64,000 nt of DNA from Syngnathus acus (taxonomy: Eukaryota > Chordata > Actinopteri > Syngnathiformes > Syngnathidae), in NCBI RefSeq assembly GCF_901709675.1, contig NC_051101.1, forward strand, positions 9,506,501 to 9,570,500, read 5' to 3'. The notes under the pieces are model-generated. The model did no database searches. It had not been told where the DNA came from and saw only the letters and a program-made list of their open reading frames with translations. Below are positions 1 to 12,364 of the stretch, piece by piece. Positions within the stretch are counted from its first letter, which is position 1. Each line of letters opens with the position of its first letter. A program made the translations under genes and the position numbers.

Positions 1-2540
1 GGCTTGAAGAGGATAATCTTTCTGAACGTAAAAAACTCTAGTGCCATGCATCCAGAAAAAAAAACATTATTTTCAGAACGCAAGCAGGTTTTAAATCATC
101 TTGTTTGGTCTGCAAAATGTCACTGGAACAACTATCTATAATGTGCCCTAAGATTGGCTTTTATAATAACTCAAAGAGTTGAGACTACACTTTTAGTAAA
201 TAATTGAGAGGAGAATGTATTATGGATAAGTGCAGTGGCCATTATCAATAGATATTGTCAAATTAAAACTAATGCTACGAAAAAAAACACAACTCTGTGT
301 GTATGTATTTGTCACCAACACACAAAAAGACACTTGGTTACATTATTATTAAGAATATTTGTGATTACTAACATAAAATCAATTTATTTTAGTGATGTTA
401 GCACCATTCAATAGAATCATTTTCCGCATGATGAAAAAACCTCAAAGACAAATTGACAAAAAAGAAACTAACTACTGTGAATCTTTGCTGATTATTCATT
501 CTGTGTCTAGGTGGTGACATACCGAGACAGAATCATCCATTTCTGTTGTCTTGCATACTAGATATACAGACGCCTATTATAGACCCTCTTTATCTATAGC
601 ATAGATCTTCACGCTCATATTACGCTCCTGGATACCCACTAGACGTGGCGGTAAGCTTGTTGCCCACAGTTACACAGCTAGGAGAAGCTACATGAGAAAA
701 AAAAAAAAAATCGATGGGGTCCAACCACTTATAGTTGCTTGTCTAATTAGAAAGATAACTTTTGCAATTAGTCTTCTAAGAGCAACAGTCTAACAACAGT
801 ATGACTTGACCCCAATGACTCCCGCCATTAAACAATTTAGAGTTTTTAATTAGTCAAGCATGGTTTTGGATTGTGGTCTTGGCCTTGGGAACATAATACG
901 CAAACTTCAAACTCTGAATAATCAGTGCCCAACCAGGAAATGAATTTACAGGAATTATTTGACCTGTACATACAACCCGTAACCACTGGGCGTCACTGTT
1001 TTGAAGAGTAGCATCTAAAGCTTCCCTTCGAGAGCATGAACATTTAATAAAGGTTTTGTGATGGTGACAGTTTTTTTTCCATTTCCTTAAGGAGGGAATT
1101 ATTTTGGATCTTCCAGGTTCCACTGTCTGTAAAAGTCAAGTGCAGTGTGTGTATGGTGAGATCACACATTTGTGGCCCACTACAGCATGAAAACAAGAAA
1201 TCAGATGTTTGCCTACAGCTTTTTCCAAACACATGCAAATATGAATTATGATGTAGAGTGGAAATGCTTTCCACCTGCTGGAACACACAAATGACACGTA
1301 TTAGATAAAAAACAAATAAATAAAACACTAAAATGTGGTTAACACTACTTTTCTCATGTGCATCCAAGAGACTGACAGCGATGGCCATTGCAGTCCTCAC
1401 ACTCCTAACAGAGTTTGTGGCTGATATTGAGGACTTGAAGAGTGTTAGTAACTTAGTAGCTCTCCACTCTCAAGTGGGAGGAGGGTGAGGGGGTTGCTCC
1501 TTCAAGTGGCATAAGTAAAAGCTCTATTCATCTGCAATGTAAACAATGCAAGGAGACTTAGTATGTGGAGTTGGCGATTCCTACCAGGCTAGTGATAAAA
1601 GATGTTTGGCTAAATGTAGCAGGGAATGTCAGTGAAATGCAAGTTGTGTTATCACTTTGAAAATTATACTGTGCAAATCTGTCGTTCCATAGGAAGGCCT
1701 TGTGTCATTTATAAATATGGAGGTGGAGCTTTCAAAGTCATTTACCTAATATAAAATATAAATTATATATATATAAAACAGAATACATCTTCATTTATAT
1801 AGTGCTTTCAAAAGAAATTTACAGAAAATACCGTATAACATAAAATGACAATACAACAGAAAAAACACATTAAATGAGGTAACACGAGACTAAAATTTGA
1901 AGCCCAGGATAACAAGCATCTTTTTATGAGGATTACTTAAGGTAGGATTCCAAAAGCAACACATTTGGAATTTAAAAACAATAGCCACAATTTTCTTAAT
2001 AAGCAAAAGGCGTGAAAGTGAAGAGGAAAAAGTGTTGTGGGAGAATAATAGAAGAAAATGATAATGGGGTGAAGAATGAGATCATGTATAAAAATTGAAC
2101 CTAATTTGATTACAAAAATAAGCCAGATGGTCTAAACATGTTGAAATGTAGATATTGAATTGTAGTCGTGATTTGAACATATACAAGGAGGCTCTTAATA
2201 GGCTATCAGTTAAAAGTTTTTTTTCCATCATATCAACCTGGATTTAAAGCTAGACTATACACTTCTGTCCCGCTTAGGCTGGAATTTTGCATTCCAACAA
2301 CAAAACTGTCACTTTGATAGCTGATAATTTATCTTGCTAACAAGTAGCTACCTCGAGCTATCTAAAAGTACAGCATTACAACTATTATTATAATATGAAC
2401 ATAAACTAGGCCCAAAGTATAAATTACAAATCTGAAATCGATAAAAATCAGATGCATTCATTCTGTCATGTCCCTCCCCTCCAAATAGGGTGACTGAGTT
2501 TTGGTGGACTGGTTTGATTTAGCTTTCCATCTGAATATAT
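1..2540. other. no gene recognised
   Basis: This stretch is AT-rich, and the open frames on both strands are short and lack convincing splice sites or recognisable domains. A TA-rich tract lies near 1752-1775. The minus-strand frame around 854-1123 looks partly protein-like, but I could not assign it to any family. Confidence 0.4.
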
Positions 2541-2662
2541 TTATTTTGAAGTTTTTTTTTTTTCCCTTCGTTCACTGGCTTTGCCGTAAAGAAGCTGAGA
2601 GAGGTCTCTGTGCTCCACACAGTCGTCCTTAAAGTCGTAGACGGCCTGCCTCCTAACATCTG
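2541..2662 (-). other. orphan candidate terminal coding exon
   Basis: This is a minus-strand open stretch of 39 codons plus a stop. A strong polypyrimidine tract and a TAG acceptor precede it, and the frame requires one base from an upstream exon. The peptide starts DVRRQAVYDFKDDC and ends in a lysine-rich tail (KKKTSK). Its composition is protein-like rather than repeat-like. I do not recognise the family and found no convincing partner exon upstream (higher coordinates). It could be the last exon of a gene with a long intron, a pseudogene fragment, or chance. Confidence 0.25.
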
Positions 2663-3183
2663 CTACGCGATGGAGGAGGGAGAGAAGTAAAAGGGCGAAG
2701 ATGAGATGATTTTCAGTTTGGCACAAAATATTTATATCAAATTTCATGGTAAAGTGGACAGGGGACAAATTTTGGAGCTAAATATCACTTTTTAATCCAT
2801 TGTGGTCCAAAAAGTTGTCTGTCCTTTTAAAGCTGTAATTATTTGAGAACACTAACCAGAGAAAACAACGGCCAGAAAGGAGAGAGCGCTGGAGAAGTGA
2901 AGAACAAGCGAGGGTTTATGTGCTGATATTATTCTAATCTCAGAGGCCCAGTCCAAAGTAAGCAACATGGGAGGACTTGAGCATCACTTCAATGCAGACC
3001 CATCAATGGCTGCTCTGTCCCGGCCCTCCGACCATAAGACATTTTGTTACGTTTGAATCTGAGGAGGATATATGCCAGAAACATTAGTCAGCTGCAAAAC
3101 CAAAAAGTCAACGCTTACCATCTTGGCACGTACAAAGAAACGTTCTTTTGAATTAACAGACAAGAATTAGATTTTACATGTTA

Positions 3184-3440
3184 AAGGGGAAGTCAAGTGA
3201 AATTTTTTCTTTGCAATTAAAATATGTTCTCTGAGCCCACATACGATGTTCTGATTAATGTTGTGATTGTGGAATATGAATCAAGCATTTTTATGCATCC
3301 CAGGGGGCGGCCATCATGCCGCTTGCTGTTGACTGGAAGTGACATTACAGAGCCTAACGAACGTCAGAGCTCATCTGATTTCTGGATTTGGTTGGGTGTT
3401 TTCCCTGCTTCAGACCTAAGGAGTAAGTATATTTAAATAA
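3184..3440 (+). repeat. interspersed fish repeat fragment
   Basis: The stretch opens with an AAAGGGGAAGTCAA-like start and contains a GGGGGCGGCCATCATGCCGC block followed by a GACTGGAAGTGACATTACA block. I recognise this arrangement as a common dispersed non-coding repeat in teleost genomes, but cannot name the family. It carries a 70-codon open frame that I regard as non-genic. The rest of 2663-6030 holds no other feature I can support. Confidence 0.45.
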
Positions 3441-6030
3441 CATAAAACATCTACCACTCCCAATAAATTCTGAGAGTGTGGATTGAAATCTTGGATTTAT
3501 ATTCTGTCTGATCTTTGGCTCGCCACAAGTCATGTCAATAACACTTATGAGTTTTTGGGAGTTTAGGAACATATGGCACGGCAAATATGCATGTTTTCCC
3601 AAGGCTGTTTGTATTTTGTCAGGTGTGGAATATCGTTGATTAAGGTCGGGGCTCTCCCAAAAGGCTAGGGCAGGGTCGGCAGTGAGATCGGGGGGGGTCA
3701 GCAGGGGAGTGAAGTAGTGCAATTTGCACTTATGAGATATGGGCATGATGAGGAGAGCCAAATTTATTGGGCACTTCTGGATGGATAGACGAACTGTATG
3801 ATCTTTTCGAATTTTTGTATTTTTAGTTTTATGCATTTTACTCAATTATTTTTTTCATTTATTTTACTTTTATAGGATGTACAGTACACGTTGCAGCATA
3901 TTAAGAATACCATTTTATTCCATTCACTTTTTTAAATTGAAAAATACATCTAAAAAAAGACACTATAATTCATTGAATGTTCTCTGTGATCAAAATAGTC
4001 TTAATTATTAATCATGAAAAGGCCTGCATGCTGCAATGGTTGGAAATGTTGCACCTCTGCAAAATGTCACTCATGCCCGCTTGCTTGCAAAGCCTGGACT
4101 AACTTGTCTTCATGTGGTTTACAAAAGGAGGGATGGTGGGTGGCCATTTTGGTCCAAGATGCAGAACCACACCGCATTCCTTCAAATGTGCTGGATGTTT
4201 GGTCTCTTACATAACGGTGGCGTAGTTACATCTCATTAATGCCAACAGACGACCGATTCATATAGCGAGAGGTTCCTGTCCCACAGAGCGGCTACTGAAT
4301 ACCTGCAGTGTTATCTTGTGTATTTTAGCTGAATCATGATTCTCACACCGGACATTCATTCAATTACTGTGTATATACATTTATATATATATGTCTATAT
4401 GTTTGTTTGTTCATAGATGAGTGACCACGTAGTATTGCATAACGTTTTTAAGACAAGTTTTAAATGACAATATTCCAACTGTGAATTGAATTGAACATAA
4501 ATGACGGTGTACGAAATTACATTTTAAAGGGTGATCTCAATTGTAATATTGCTAAACAATAAAACTCCTGAGATAAAGTAAACATCTTAAGTCAATGGAA
4601 ATCTACCCATTTTTTTTGGCGAGTTTAAATATTTTCAGAGGTGGTTGAGTAAGTGTGACCACTGGGGGGTGGAGTTGGAGGAGAGAGGATGTGGGGGTCC
4701 CTTAAGTAGAAGCGAACTTTATCCCTTGCCACTTTTCTTCTGCTTCGCTCCCACCCTGCAAGTCAGCATACAATTTTCCAATCAAATGGAGGGAGGCAAA
4801 CAGAGATAAGATATAAAAATCATCAAACAGGTAGGTGACCCCCATAATGCTCAGTTGGGGTGGGGAATGGAATTTACTGGAATTGATGTCTTTTAACTGT
4901 TGAAATATTTTATCAAATTTATATGTATAGTGTGTGGATTTTGTACATGAGAAATTATATACACATCTAATGTAAGCAGGATTTTGAGAGTGAAAAGCTG
5001 TATCAATATTTGCAATTTCAAATTGTCTGGGTTGGCATATTATGCACACACAAGTCTTGGAATTGAATGGGGGGGGGTCTTTGATTCCATTAATTGTTTT
5101 TGGTGCACACATTTTTCAGTGTAAAAAGTAACGCAAATGAACTTGTAATACAATAACTTGCGTTTTCCTATTTTAGAATTAAAATTGGTGTGCTTCAGTG
5201 CAGTCACTTACGATGAAGTACACGCACATTTTAATGGTGAACAAAAAAATAAAATGTAGGTGTTGCAATTTGTTGACTTTATATTCATTCTATTGATTCC
5301 ATTCAATGGTATGACATATTTCTTTATGTGGATTTTATTGGTTGTGGCTGCAGAGGCTTATATAAGCTTCTGTGGAGTGAAAGACAAACAATGTCCCACA
5401 GTTCTATACAGTCCCCCACTGTTAGTTCTCCACTCAGGTTCACCATCAGACTTTTCCCTTCCTGTTCAAAACCATCTAATATGGCCCGGGCAAGCAGATG
5501 AATGAACTATTATAGGCGTGAGGCGGAACACTGTCACATTATGTCAGCTCATATTTCGGTTAACCTTATTTGGAAACAGCGTACTAGGTTCTGATCCAAT
5601 GTGAATCAAAGAAAATCCTGATCAATATTTTTATACTAATATTGTATGTTTATATGTCTCTTTTAAATGAAATAACATAGGATTAGGTTTAAAGACCCTT
5701 AAAAAAAGAAAAAAAAAAGAAAAACTGTATTTTACTATTCATTACTGCCATCTACGTAAATACTGAGAATTATTTTTTTCAGTGTATCAAAGTAGGCAAT
5801 GAGTAGGCAACGATTATTAGGATTTAAGGAATTGAAGATGAAGGCAAAGAAAGAAATACATAATCTAACAAAAATATTTGAAATAGTTGAAGTACTTGAA
5901 GACACAATTAATGACTTTCTTCTCATTTGTAGGTCAAAGCTGGCTCAACCCCTCATAAGAAGGAGTTCATATTCTTAAGAATAACATACAGACAGATATT
6001 CCAAAGTCAATCTCTGGTTACTGCCTGAAA

Positions 6031-9000
6031 ATGTTGTTTACGCTTGGACTTCTCCTCCTTCTCACACCATTTGCTTCACTTCAAACTAGCACCAATCAGA
6101 AGAGAAACTCTGCAGGAAATGCCTTGACTAAAACCAATGTTGCTTTCACCGTTCCAAAACAAAAAAACAGCAGTCCCGCTAAACTGACCGGTCGTCCCAC
6201 CCTAAATCCAAACATCAATCAAACAGTTTTACCGACCCCTCTCCCCAACCAAAAACCTCCAGTGATAAACGCTACAGTAAACACCAGAGGTAAACCCAGA
6301 CCAACCGTAAACTCGACCACTGTGACCCCATCAGTGAAGACATCCACAGCGAGTGGAACTGTAACCAAGAAAGACAAGCTCACAGTGTCAGTTAATCAGA
6401 CAAGTTTAGCTAAATCCACAAGAGGCAATGAAGTGAAGGTTATAAAGGACAATCCTGGACGTACTGAAACCTTCAATGATCAGTCAGGATCCACAAGGTC
6501 AGCATCAGTCAACGGTACGAAAACCACTCAAGACAAACTCCAACTTAATGTCAATCAGACTGCTTTTGAAAAATCTCATTCAGACAGCAATGGGAAGATT
6601 GCCAAAGTCAAGCCAGGCCCCACCGTAGTTCAAAATGCTCAGTCAATATCCACAAAGTCAGCCAGCGGGACTAAAACCACCAGAAACAAGTTCTCAGCCT
6701 CTGTCAATCAGACTGTTGTGAAATCTCCCTCCACCGGAGAAATGAAGAACACTAAAGAAAGGCCTGCCCCCACAGTCCAAAGTCCTCTCTCAACTTCAGC
6801 AAAGGCCTCTACAACCAGCGGTTCTGCAGCTGTCAAAGAGAAGACCATGGTCCATGATAATCAGACTGTAAGTGTCAAAGATTTGAAGAAGGTTCCAACT
6901 GTCACGGCTGCAAAGGTCGCTGCAACCAGTGCCCCAGCAAGTGTAAAACCTCGGATCACATCCACTGCTGATCCTGCAGTTGTGGTCAAATCTCCTTCTA
7001 CCAGTGATGTGAAGAATTCCAAACTCACAGATCAAACCTCTGCGGACCAGGCAACTGTAAACAAGGCTCCCAGCGATACCAAAGTAAAGACTGCCCCTTC
7101 ACAGCCAATCAAGGTGGTTATTGCTAATGACTGTGAATCAAGCAACACCAAAGAGCATGAAATGAGCCTAAAACCTGGTACTCCAGTGGTCATGACACAT
7201 AAGATCAGTTTGATCCCCACTGGCTGTACTGGCAGTTGTGAGTCCGAGATGGCTGAGTTGAAAGGACGCTTGGCCAGGTTGGAGAGAGAGATGTCTTCGA
7301 TGAAGAACAAATGTATGGTTATTAGTTTTTATTATTGCTTGGCTCTGCTTTTTCATATGACAAAACAATTTTTGTTTCCCAATCAGGTCCATGTTCTGCA
7401 AATTGTCCAAATGATTGTAGTGACAATGGAGAATGTCAGAAAGGAAAATGCATCTGCAAGGAAGGATTCATGGGCCCAGACTGCAGTACCTGTGCACGAG
7501 GAGCCGACTGTAATAAAAGTAAGTGATTGTCTAAATGTGACAAAAATGTATTGCTCTTAAATCCAACATCTAACAATGATTCCTCTGTTCTGTAACACCA
7601 GGAGAAGCCAAAGGGACGATCAAGGTAAAATTGGACACAGAGGTCCAGAAAGAGAATAAAGAAAGAACCACTATGAAGGAAAATATAGAGGACAGAACAA
7701 AAATGGTAGCGCAGGTGCAACTGGAAAAGAAGGACCAGAAGAAGGGGACTAATGCCAAGGAGACTGACACGAAATCAAAGTTAGCCACTACTGCAAAATT
7801 AGGTCTTGCAAATGCACAAATAAATGTGGATGCTTCTGAGAAGAGAATTACGATAAAAGGTTCCACAAAGGCCACTGTCCCTACTGTTGGCCAGATTTTG
7901 CTGAAGCATGATGGCAGAAAGCAAGAGGAGTCCCAAAAAGGCAAAACTATGACATCAGGTACAAAAAAGACAGAGTTTAAAATTATCAAAGAAGGAACCG
8001 TGGTTAAATCATATTCAAAATCAGATCAACTCAAAGATGAACCTCACTCCAACATAACCCAGAGTGGTGTCACTAATTTAAACGGAACGGCGAAATTAGG
8101 AAAAATTCTTACCAGGATTGTGGCAACAAACAAAACCTTGGCTGGAAAGGAGACCAAGGAGCAGTTCACAGTCACTGGAAAGAATTCAACTCAATCATCA
8201 GGGTCAAAGCAGATTAAAAATGTAAAATTGCACTCTGTTGATGAAAACACTGAAAAACAGACCGGTACTACAAAAGTGTCTACTGTTGAAGACATAATCA
8301 TGGATCCTACCAAAACCAAACAAGGGAGATATTCAGTAACGGATGGTAAAACCGGACATACGTCCACATCTGTGGTCTCTGGTGATGACAGAAAATCAGA
8401 TGCGAGCAAGAAAACTTTGCATTCTGTTGATGGCAAAACCGGACAAGGCAGACATATTACAACCGAGCACTCTGCCGATGCTAGCAAGACTGGAAGAGGG
8501 AGGGATACCATCAAATTGCATCCTGTTGTTGCCAAGACTGATCAAGGCAGACCTGCTACGACTACCCAGGTGGTGGACAACAGAAACATAGATGCTAGTA
8601 AGACTGGGAAATTGAAAATCATTAAAACTTTGCACTCTATTGATGGCAAGACTGAACAAGGCAGAGCAACTACAACTGCCGTTCGTAAGACTGAACAAGG
8701 CAGACATACTGTGCATTACGTTGATGACAGGAAGACAGATGCTAGCAAGACTGAAAATGAGAGAGATACTGGAGCAGAGCGTTCTGATGATGGCAAGACT
8801 GGGCAAAGCAGAGATATCCTGAGCAGGCACTCTGTTGGTGACAAGACTGGACAAGGCAGTCGTGCGCACTCTACTGACAACAAAAACACAGATGCTATCA
8901 AAACTGGGCAAGGTAGGAGTACCAATACAGTGGTCTCTGTAGATGCCAAAACTGGAAAAGGAAAAGATACTTCAACTGTACATACTTCTATCGATACCAC

Positions 9001-11843
9001 AGATGCAAGCAAGATAGGAAAAGGGAGTGTCACAGTGAAGAGTCAATACATCGTGGATGCCTCGATTGTAGCTACTTCAGAGAACAAAGCTCGAGTTTCC
9101 CAGAGCCAAACAACTACCCATGGCGGCTCTATGACGAGTGCCACAAAAACAGGAGGGTTGGGTTCTGTGAAGGTTGTAAACATCTCTTCCCATAGCTTCA
9201 TCATCTCATGGTCAGCACCACAAGGAATGTTCAAGAACTTCACAGTGATTAGAAGAGAACCACAAGCAGAAGGCGATGAGGAGGACTTTCAAGAGTTTGA
9301 AGAGGAAGCTTTTGGGGGAGAGAATGTTCAGGCAGCAAAAAACAAAATGGAGGTCCAGGTACACAAGGAGAGCACTTCCTCTTCAAGTAAAGTTATAGCA
9401 TCAAGAAGTAAAACAGAAACCAAGAGGATCATGCTGGCGGTGCCTGGCAATGTGCGATCTGTGGAGTTTAGTAACCTTCGCACAAACACGCGCTATTTCC
9501 TATACGTATATGGAACTGCAGTGGACAGAAAATCCAAGATTCACAAAATTATTGCAACTACAGGTAAAACCAAAATGCGAGCATTGTTACTAGAGTCAGT
9601 GAATGCATCCAACACTCCTCATGTTTCTTCTTTAGGTCCTGAGCCAGCCACAGATATGGTTTTTAGCAACATAACAGAGACATCATTGATGGTCTCATGG
9701 TCCAAACCCAAGACGACAATAACGGGCTACACAATCACGTACACCCACATTGTCACAGGTCTGTAAAAAAATGCCGACTACTAAAATGCATAACCACTAG
9801 AATTGGATAAATTCATACTTTTTCTTTCAAGGTGAGACCCATTCAGTAAATCTGGACTCCCGACAGACTCATGTGGTTCTTTCCAAGTTGTCTGCTGGAT
9901 CTTCCTATATAATCACTGTCACCACAACACAAGGCAGAGTCCAGAGTGATGCTCTTGTGTCCATTATCACAACAGGTAAAAAACAAATTCCACATCTGCT
10001 CTCAAATTGTGAAAGTTAGGTGCAAACATGTCGTTTCTCATCTGCAGTTCCCGCACCACCAACCCACCTCCGGGCTATCAATGTGACAGACACCAGAGCA
10101 GTGCTGCAATGGACTCCCAGTTTGGGCAAGGTAGACCGTTTCATCATCAGCTACGAATCCTCCAAGAGTGAGTTCAAAAACTCAAACTGTCCTAATGAAA
10201 CAATTTCACTGACTGCAAAACCAGCTAAGTAAGTCTCCTCCTTCCCATAGCTCCTAATGTAACCGTGACGGTGATGGTGTCAGGAAACTCAGTGGAGCAC
10301 CAGCTGAGAGGCCTGCAGAGAGGCACCGTGTACACCATCAAAGTCCTGAGCCAGAAGGACAGTCTTCAGAGTGCAGCCATTACAACTAGTTTCACAACTG
10401 CAAATGGTGAGGAGATGGCGAGTTCAAGGTTGGATCAAGCTTGTTTAGTCAGGTTCAAAAGCAGCCATTTCTTTTTATTTCTTGTAAGTGGTCAAAGCCA
10501 GCGAAGTGGGTGCACGTTCTGCTTTGATTGTTTGGAGAAGTTCTACTGTGGTTTATCACAGCTACAGACTGATCTACCAAGTGGTTGGAGAGGAGGCAAT
10601 GGTGAGTCATGATTATTATTCCCAAACAATGAATCCACAACACATTACTGTAATGATCTCAATGTTTATACTAGGAGTTAATTCTGGAGCCCACCATCAC
10701 GGAGTATAAACTGACAGGGCTATTACCGATGTCACGCTATAACATTCTGGTAGAAGGCGAGAGAGATGGACATTACACGTCAATTGTTACCACGGAATTC
10801 ATCACAGGTAGACCAGAACCCAAATTCGTCCGTCCACTCCAGAAATAATATTCATTATTTCAACCTATTTCACAGGGAAGCTGCGTTTCCCCTACCCGAC
10901 TGAGTGCTCTCAAGAGCTGCTGAATGGAGCTCTTCAGTCTGGAGAGGTAGACATCTACCCCCAGGGGAAAGATGGCCAGGTCCTGAGAGTCTACTGCGAC
11001 ATGGAGACTGATGGAGGCGGTTGGACGGTGAAACAAACTGATGTTATTTAAATTTAAAAAAAATGAACGTCATCTAGATGCCTAATTTTTTTTTCTAGGT
11101 GTTCCAAAGAAGAATGAGTGGAAAAACTGATTTCTACAGGACCTGGAGTGAATACAGAACCGGTTTTGGAAACCTTAGTGAAGAGTTCTGGCTCGGTACA
11201 GTTGAAATTTACTTGAATAATCACCAATGAACACTTTGTATCTCACTTTGTTTTTCTGACCACCATAACAGGAAATGAGATTCTCCACAACTTGACCAGC
11301 ATTGGTCCTGTGAGCTTGAGGGTAGACCTGCGATCCGGAAATGAAACCGCTTATTCTCACTACGCTAACTTTTCCATTGATTCTGAGGAGAATTATTTTG
11401 CCCTCACTGCGTCTGGATACACAGGAACAGCAGGTGAAATATTTTACTTGAGATTGTAAATGATGAGAAGAACTTCCCTGAAATTTACACAATGGCATTC
11501 TTGGTCAGGTGACTCTATGAAGTACCACAATGATCGTCCGTTCTCAACCCGGGATAAGGATCCTGACTCATTGGGTATCCACTGTTCCCGGGCTTATATG
11601 GGAGGCTGGTGGTATAAGAACTGCTACAAAACCAACCTCAATGGCCTTTATGGCATCAACACAAATAATCAGGTACAGACCTTTTTCCTCCCTGTGTCTA
11701 CGCACTGACCAAACACAATCAATATTTTGATTTATCCAATTCAGGGAGTGGTGTGGATAGACTGGAAAGGCAAAGACTCCTCCATCCCCTTTACCGAGAT
11801 GAAGTTTAGACCATCTAGGTTCTCTCCTGCAACACATGGCTAA
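6031..11843 (+). CDS. tnxb: tenascin-X-like extracellular matrix glycoprotein
   Basis: Fourteen exons: 6031-7312, 7387-7518, 7602-9563, 9636-9758, 9832-9975, 10048-10167, 10251-10406, 10489-10601, 10675-10807, 10876-11027, 11099-11195, 11272-11433, 11509-11672 and 11745-11843. They sum to 4839 bases, or 1612 residues, in frame. Order of parts: a signal peptide ([18 protein letters not shown]); a long Ser/Thr/Lys-rich region with repeated NQT sequons; a cysteine-flanked heptad helix ([17 protein letters not shown]) typical of tenascin trimerisation; one tenascin-type EGF repeat (second exon); a second low-complexity repeat region; four fibronectin type III domains; and a C-terminal fibrinogen-like domain with DKDPDS calcium-site and GWWYKNC motifs. 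Tenascins are secreted matrix modulators. The X assignment rests on the adjacent cyp21a2, as in the mammalian MHC class III region; domain content alone would also fit another tenascin. The single EGF repeat and few FNIII domains are much reduced compared with mammalian tenascin-X. Confidence 0.88.
8370..9040 (+). repeat. tnxb: degenerate coding tandem repeat in tnxb
   Basis: In the third tnxb exon the translated sequence repeats variants of H-S-V-D-x-K-T-G-Q-G-R followed by a D-A-S-K-T-G block, at roughly 20-35 residue spacing. It is rich in Lys, Thr, Ser, Asp and Gly and has almost no hydrophobic residues, so it is likely extended or disordered. It sits between the EGF repeat and the first FNIII domain. 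The units have diverged, which argues against recent slippage. Confidence 0.75.
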
Positions 11844-12069
11844 GGGTGATCGAGCTCCCACGACGAACTCCAGATGAAGGAGGAGTCTCATAGTTGTGTA
11901 TCACTTTTCAACAGTTTGTTTTCTGAGTGTTTCACTTTAACGGAATCTTATCTTTGTTGATCTGTTGACATTTCCATTTTTTTTTTTTTGTCCGGCCCAT
12001 CCAGTTCAACAGGGTGGCGTTTGACTCATCTCACTACTACTGTAAATATGCACTGTTTCATTCAGTTGA

Positions 12070-12075
12070 AATAAA
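12070..12075 (+). terminator. tnxb polyadenylation signal
   Basis: A canonical AATAAA lies about 230 bases after the tnxb stop codon, in a T-rich 3' UTR. A second AATAAA follows near 12116. Confidence 0.6.
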
Positions 12076-12176
12076 TGTGGGTTTGGTTTTACATTAAAAA
12101 CATCCCGTTACGGGAAAATAAATGTGTCTCCTCCTTTGGACCAAACACAAACATTGCCAGTTAATCTGTAATGTTG

Positions 12177-12307
12177 TCAAGGGCGTGTTATCATGTCCTT
12201 CGCAGGATTTAGTAAAAAAAGAAAACATTTAGACCCCCTTGATAAGAGCGGTAAAAATACACACACATGCTATCATGATGAGAGCAACTTTAGATCACTA
12301 TAAATAG
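12177..12307 (+). promoter_or_regulatory. cyp21a2 proximal promoter
   Basis: A TATA box (CTATAAATAG, 12298-12307) sits about 60 bases before the cyp21a2 start codon, which implies a very short 5' UTR. Upstream, TCAAGGGCG at 12177-12185 resembles the steroidogenic factor 1 half-site (TCAAGGTCA) with mismatches. SF-1 control of CYP21 is established in mammals; its use here is inference. Confidence 0.5.
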
Positions 12308-12364
12308 GATGTCAAGTGCGATGAAAAGCTTTGCGAAGAGGAGCAGGATCCCGGCAGACACAAG

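Noticed and set aside
854-1123. 89-codon minus-strand frame with some protein-like stretches
   Set aside because: No acceptor or partner exon, and the family could not be named.
3354-3845. 163-codon minus-strand open frame
   Set aside because: It overlaps a dispersed repeat, its composition is not protein-like, and no family is recognised.
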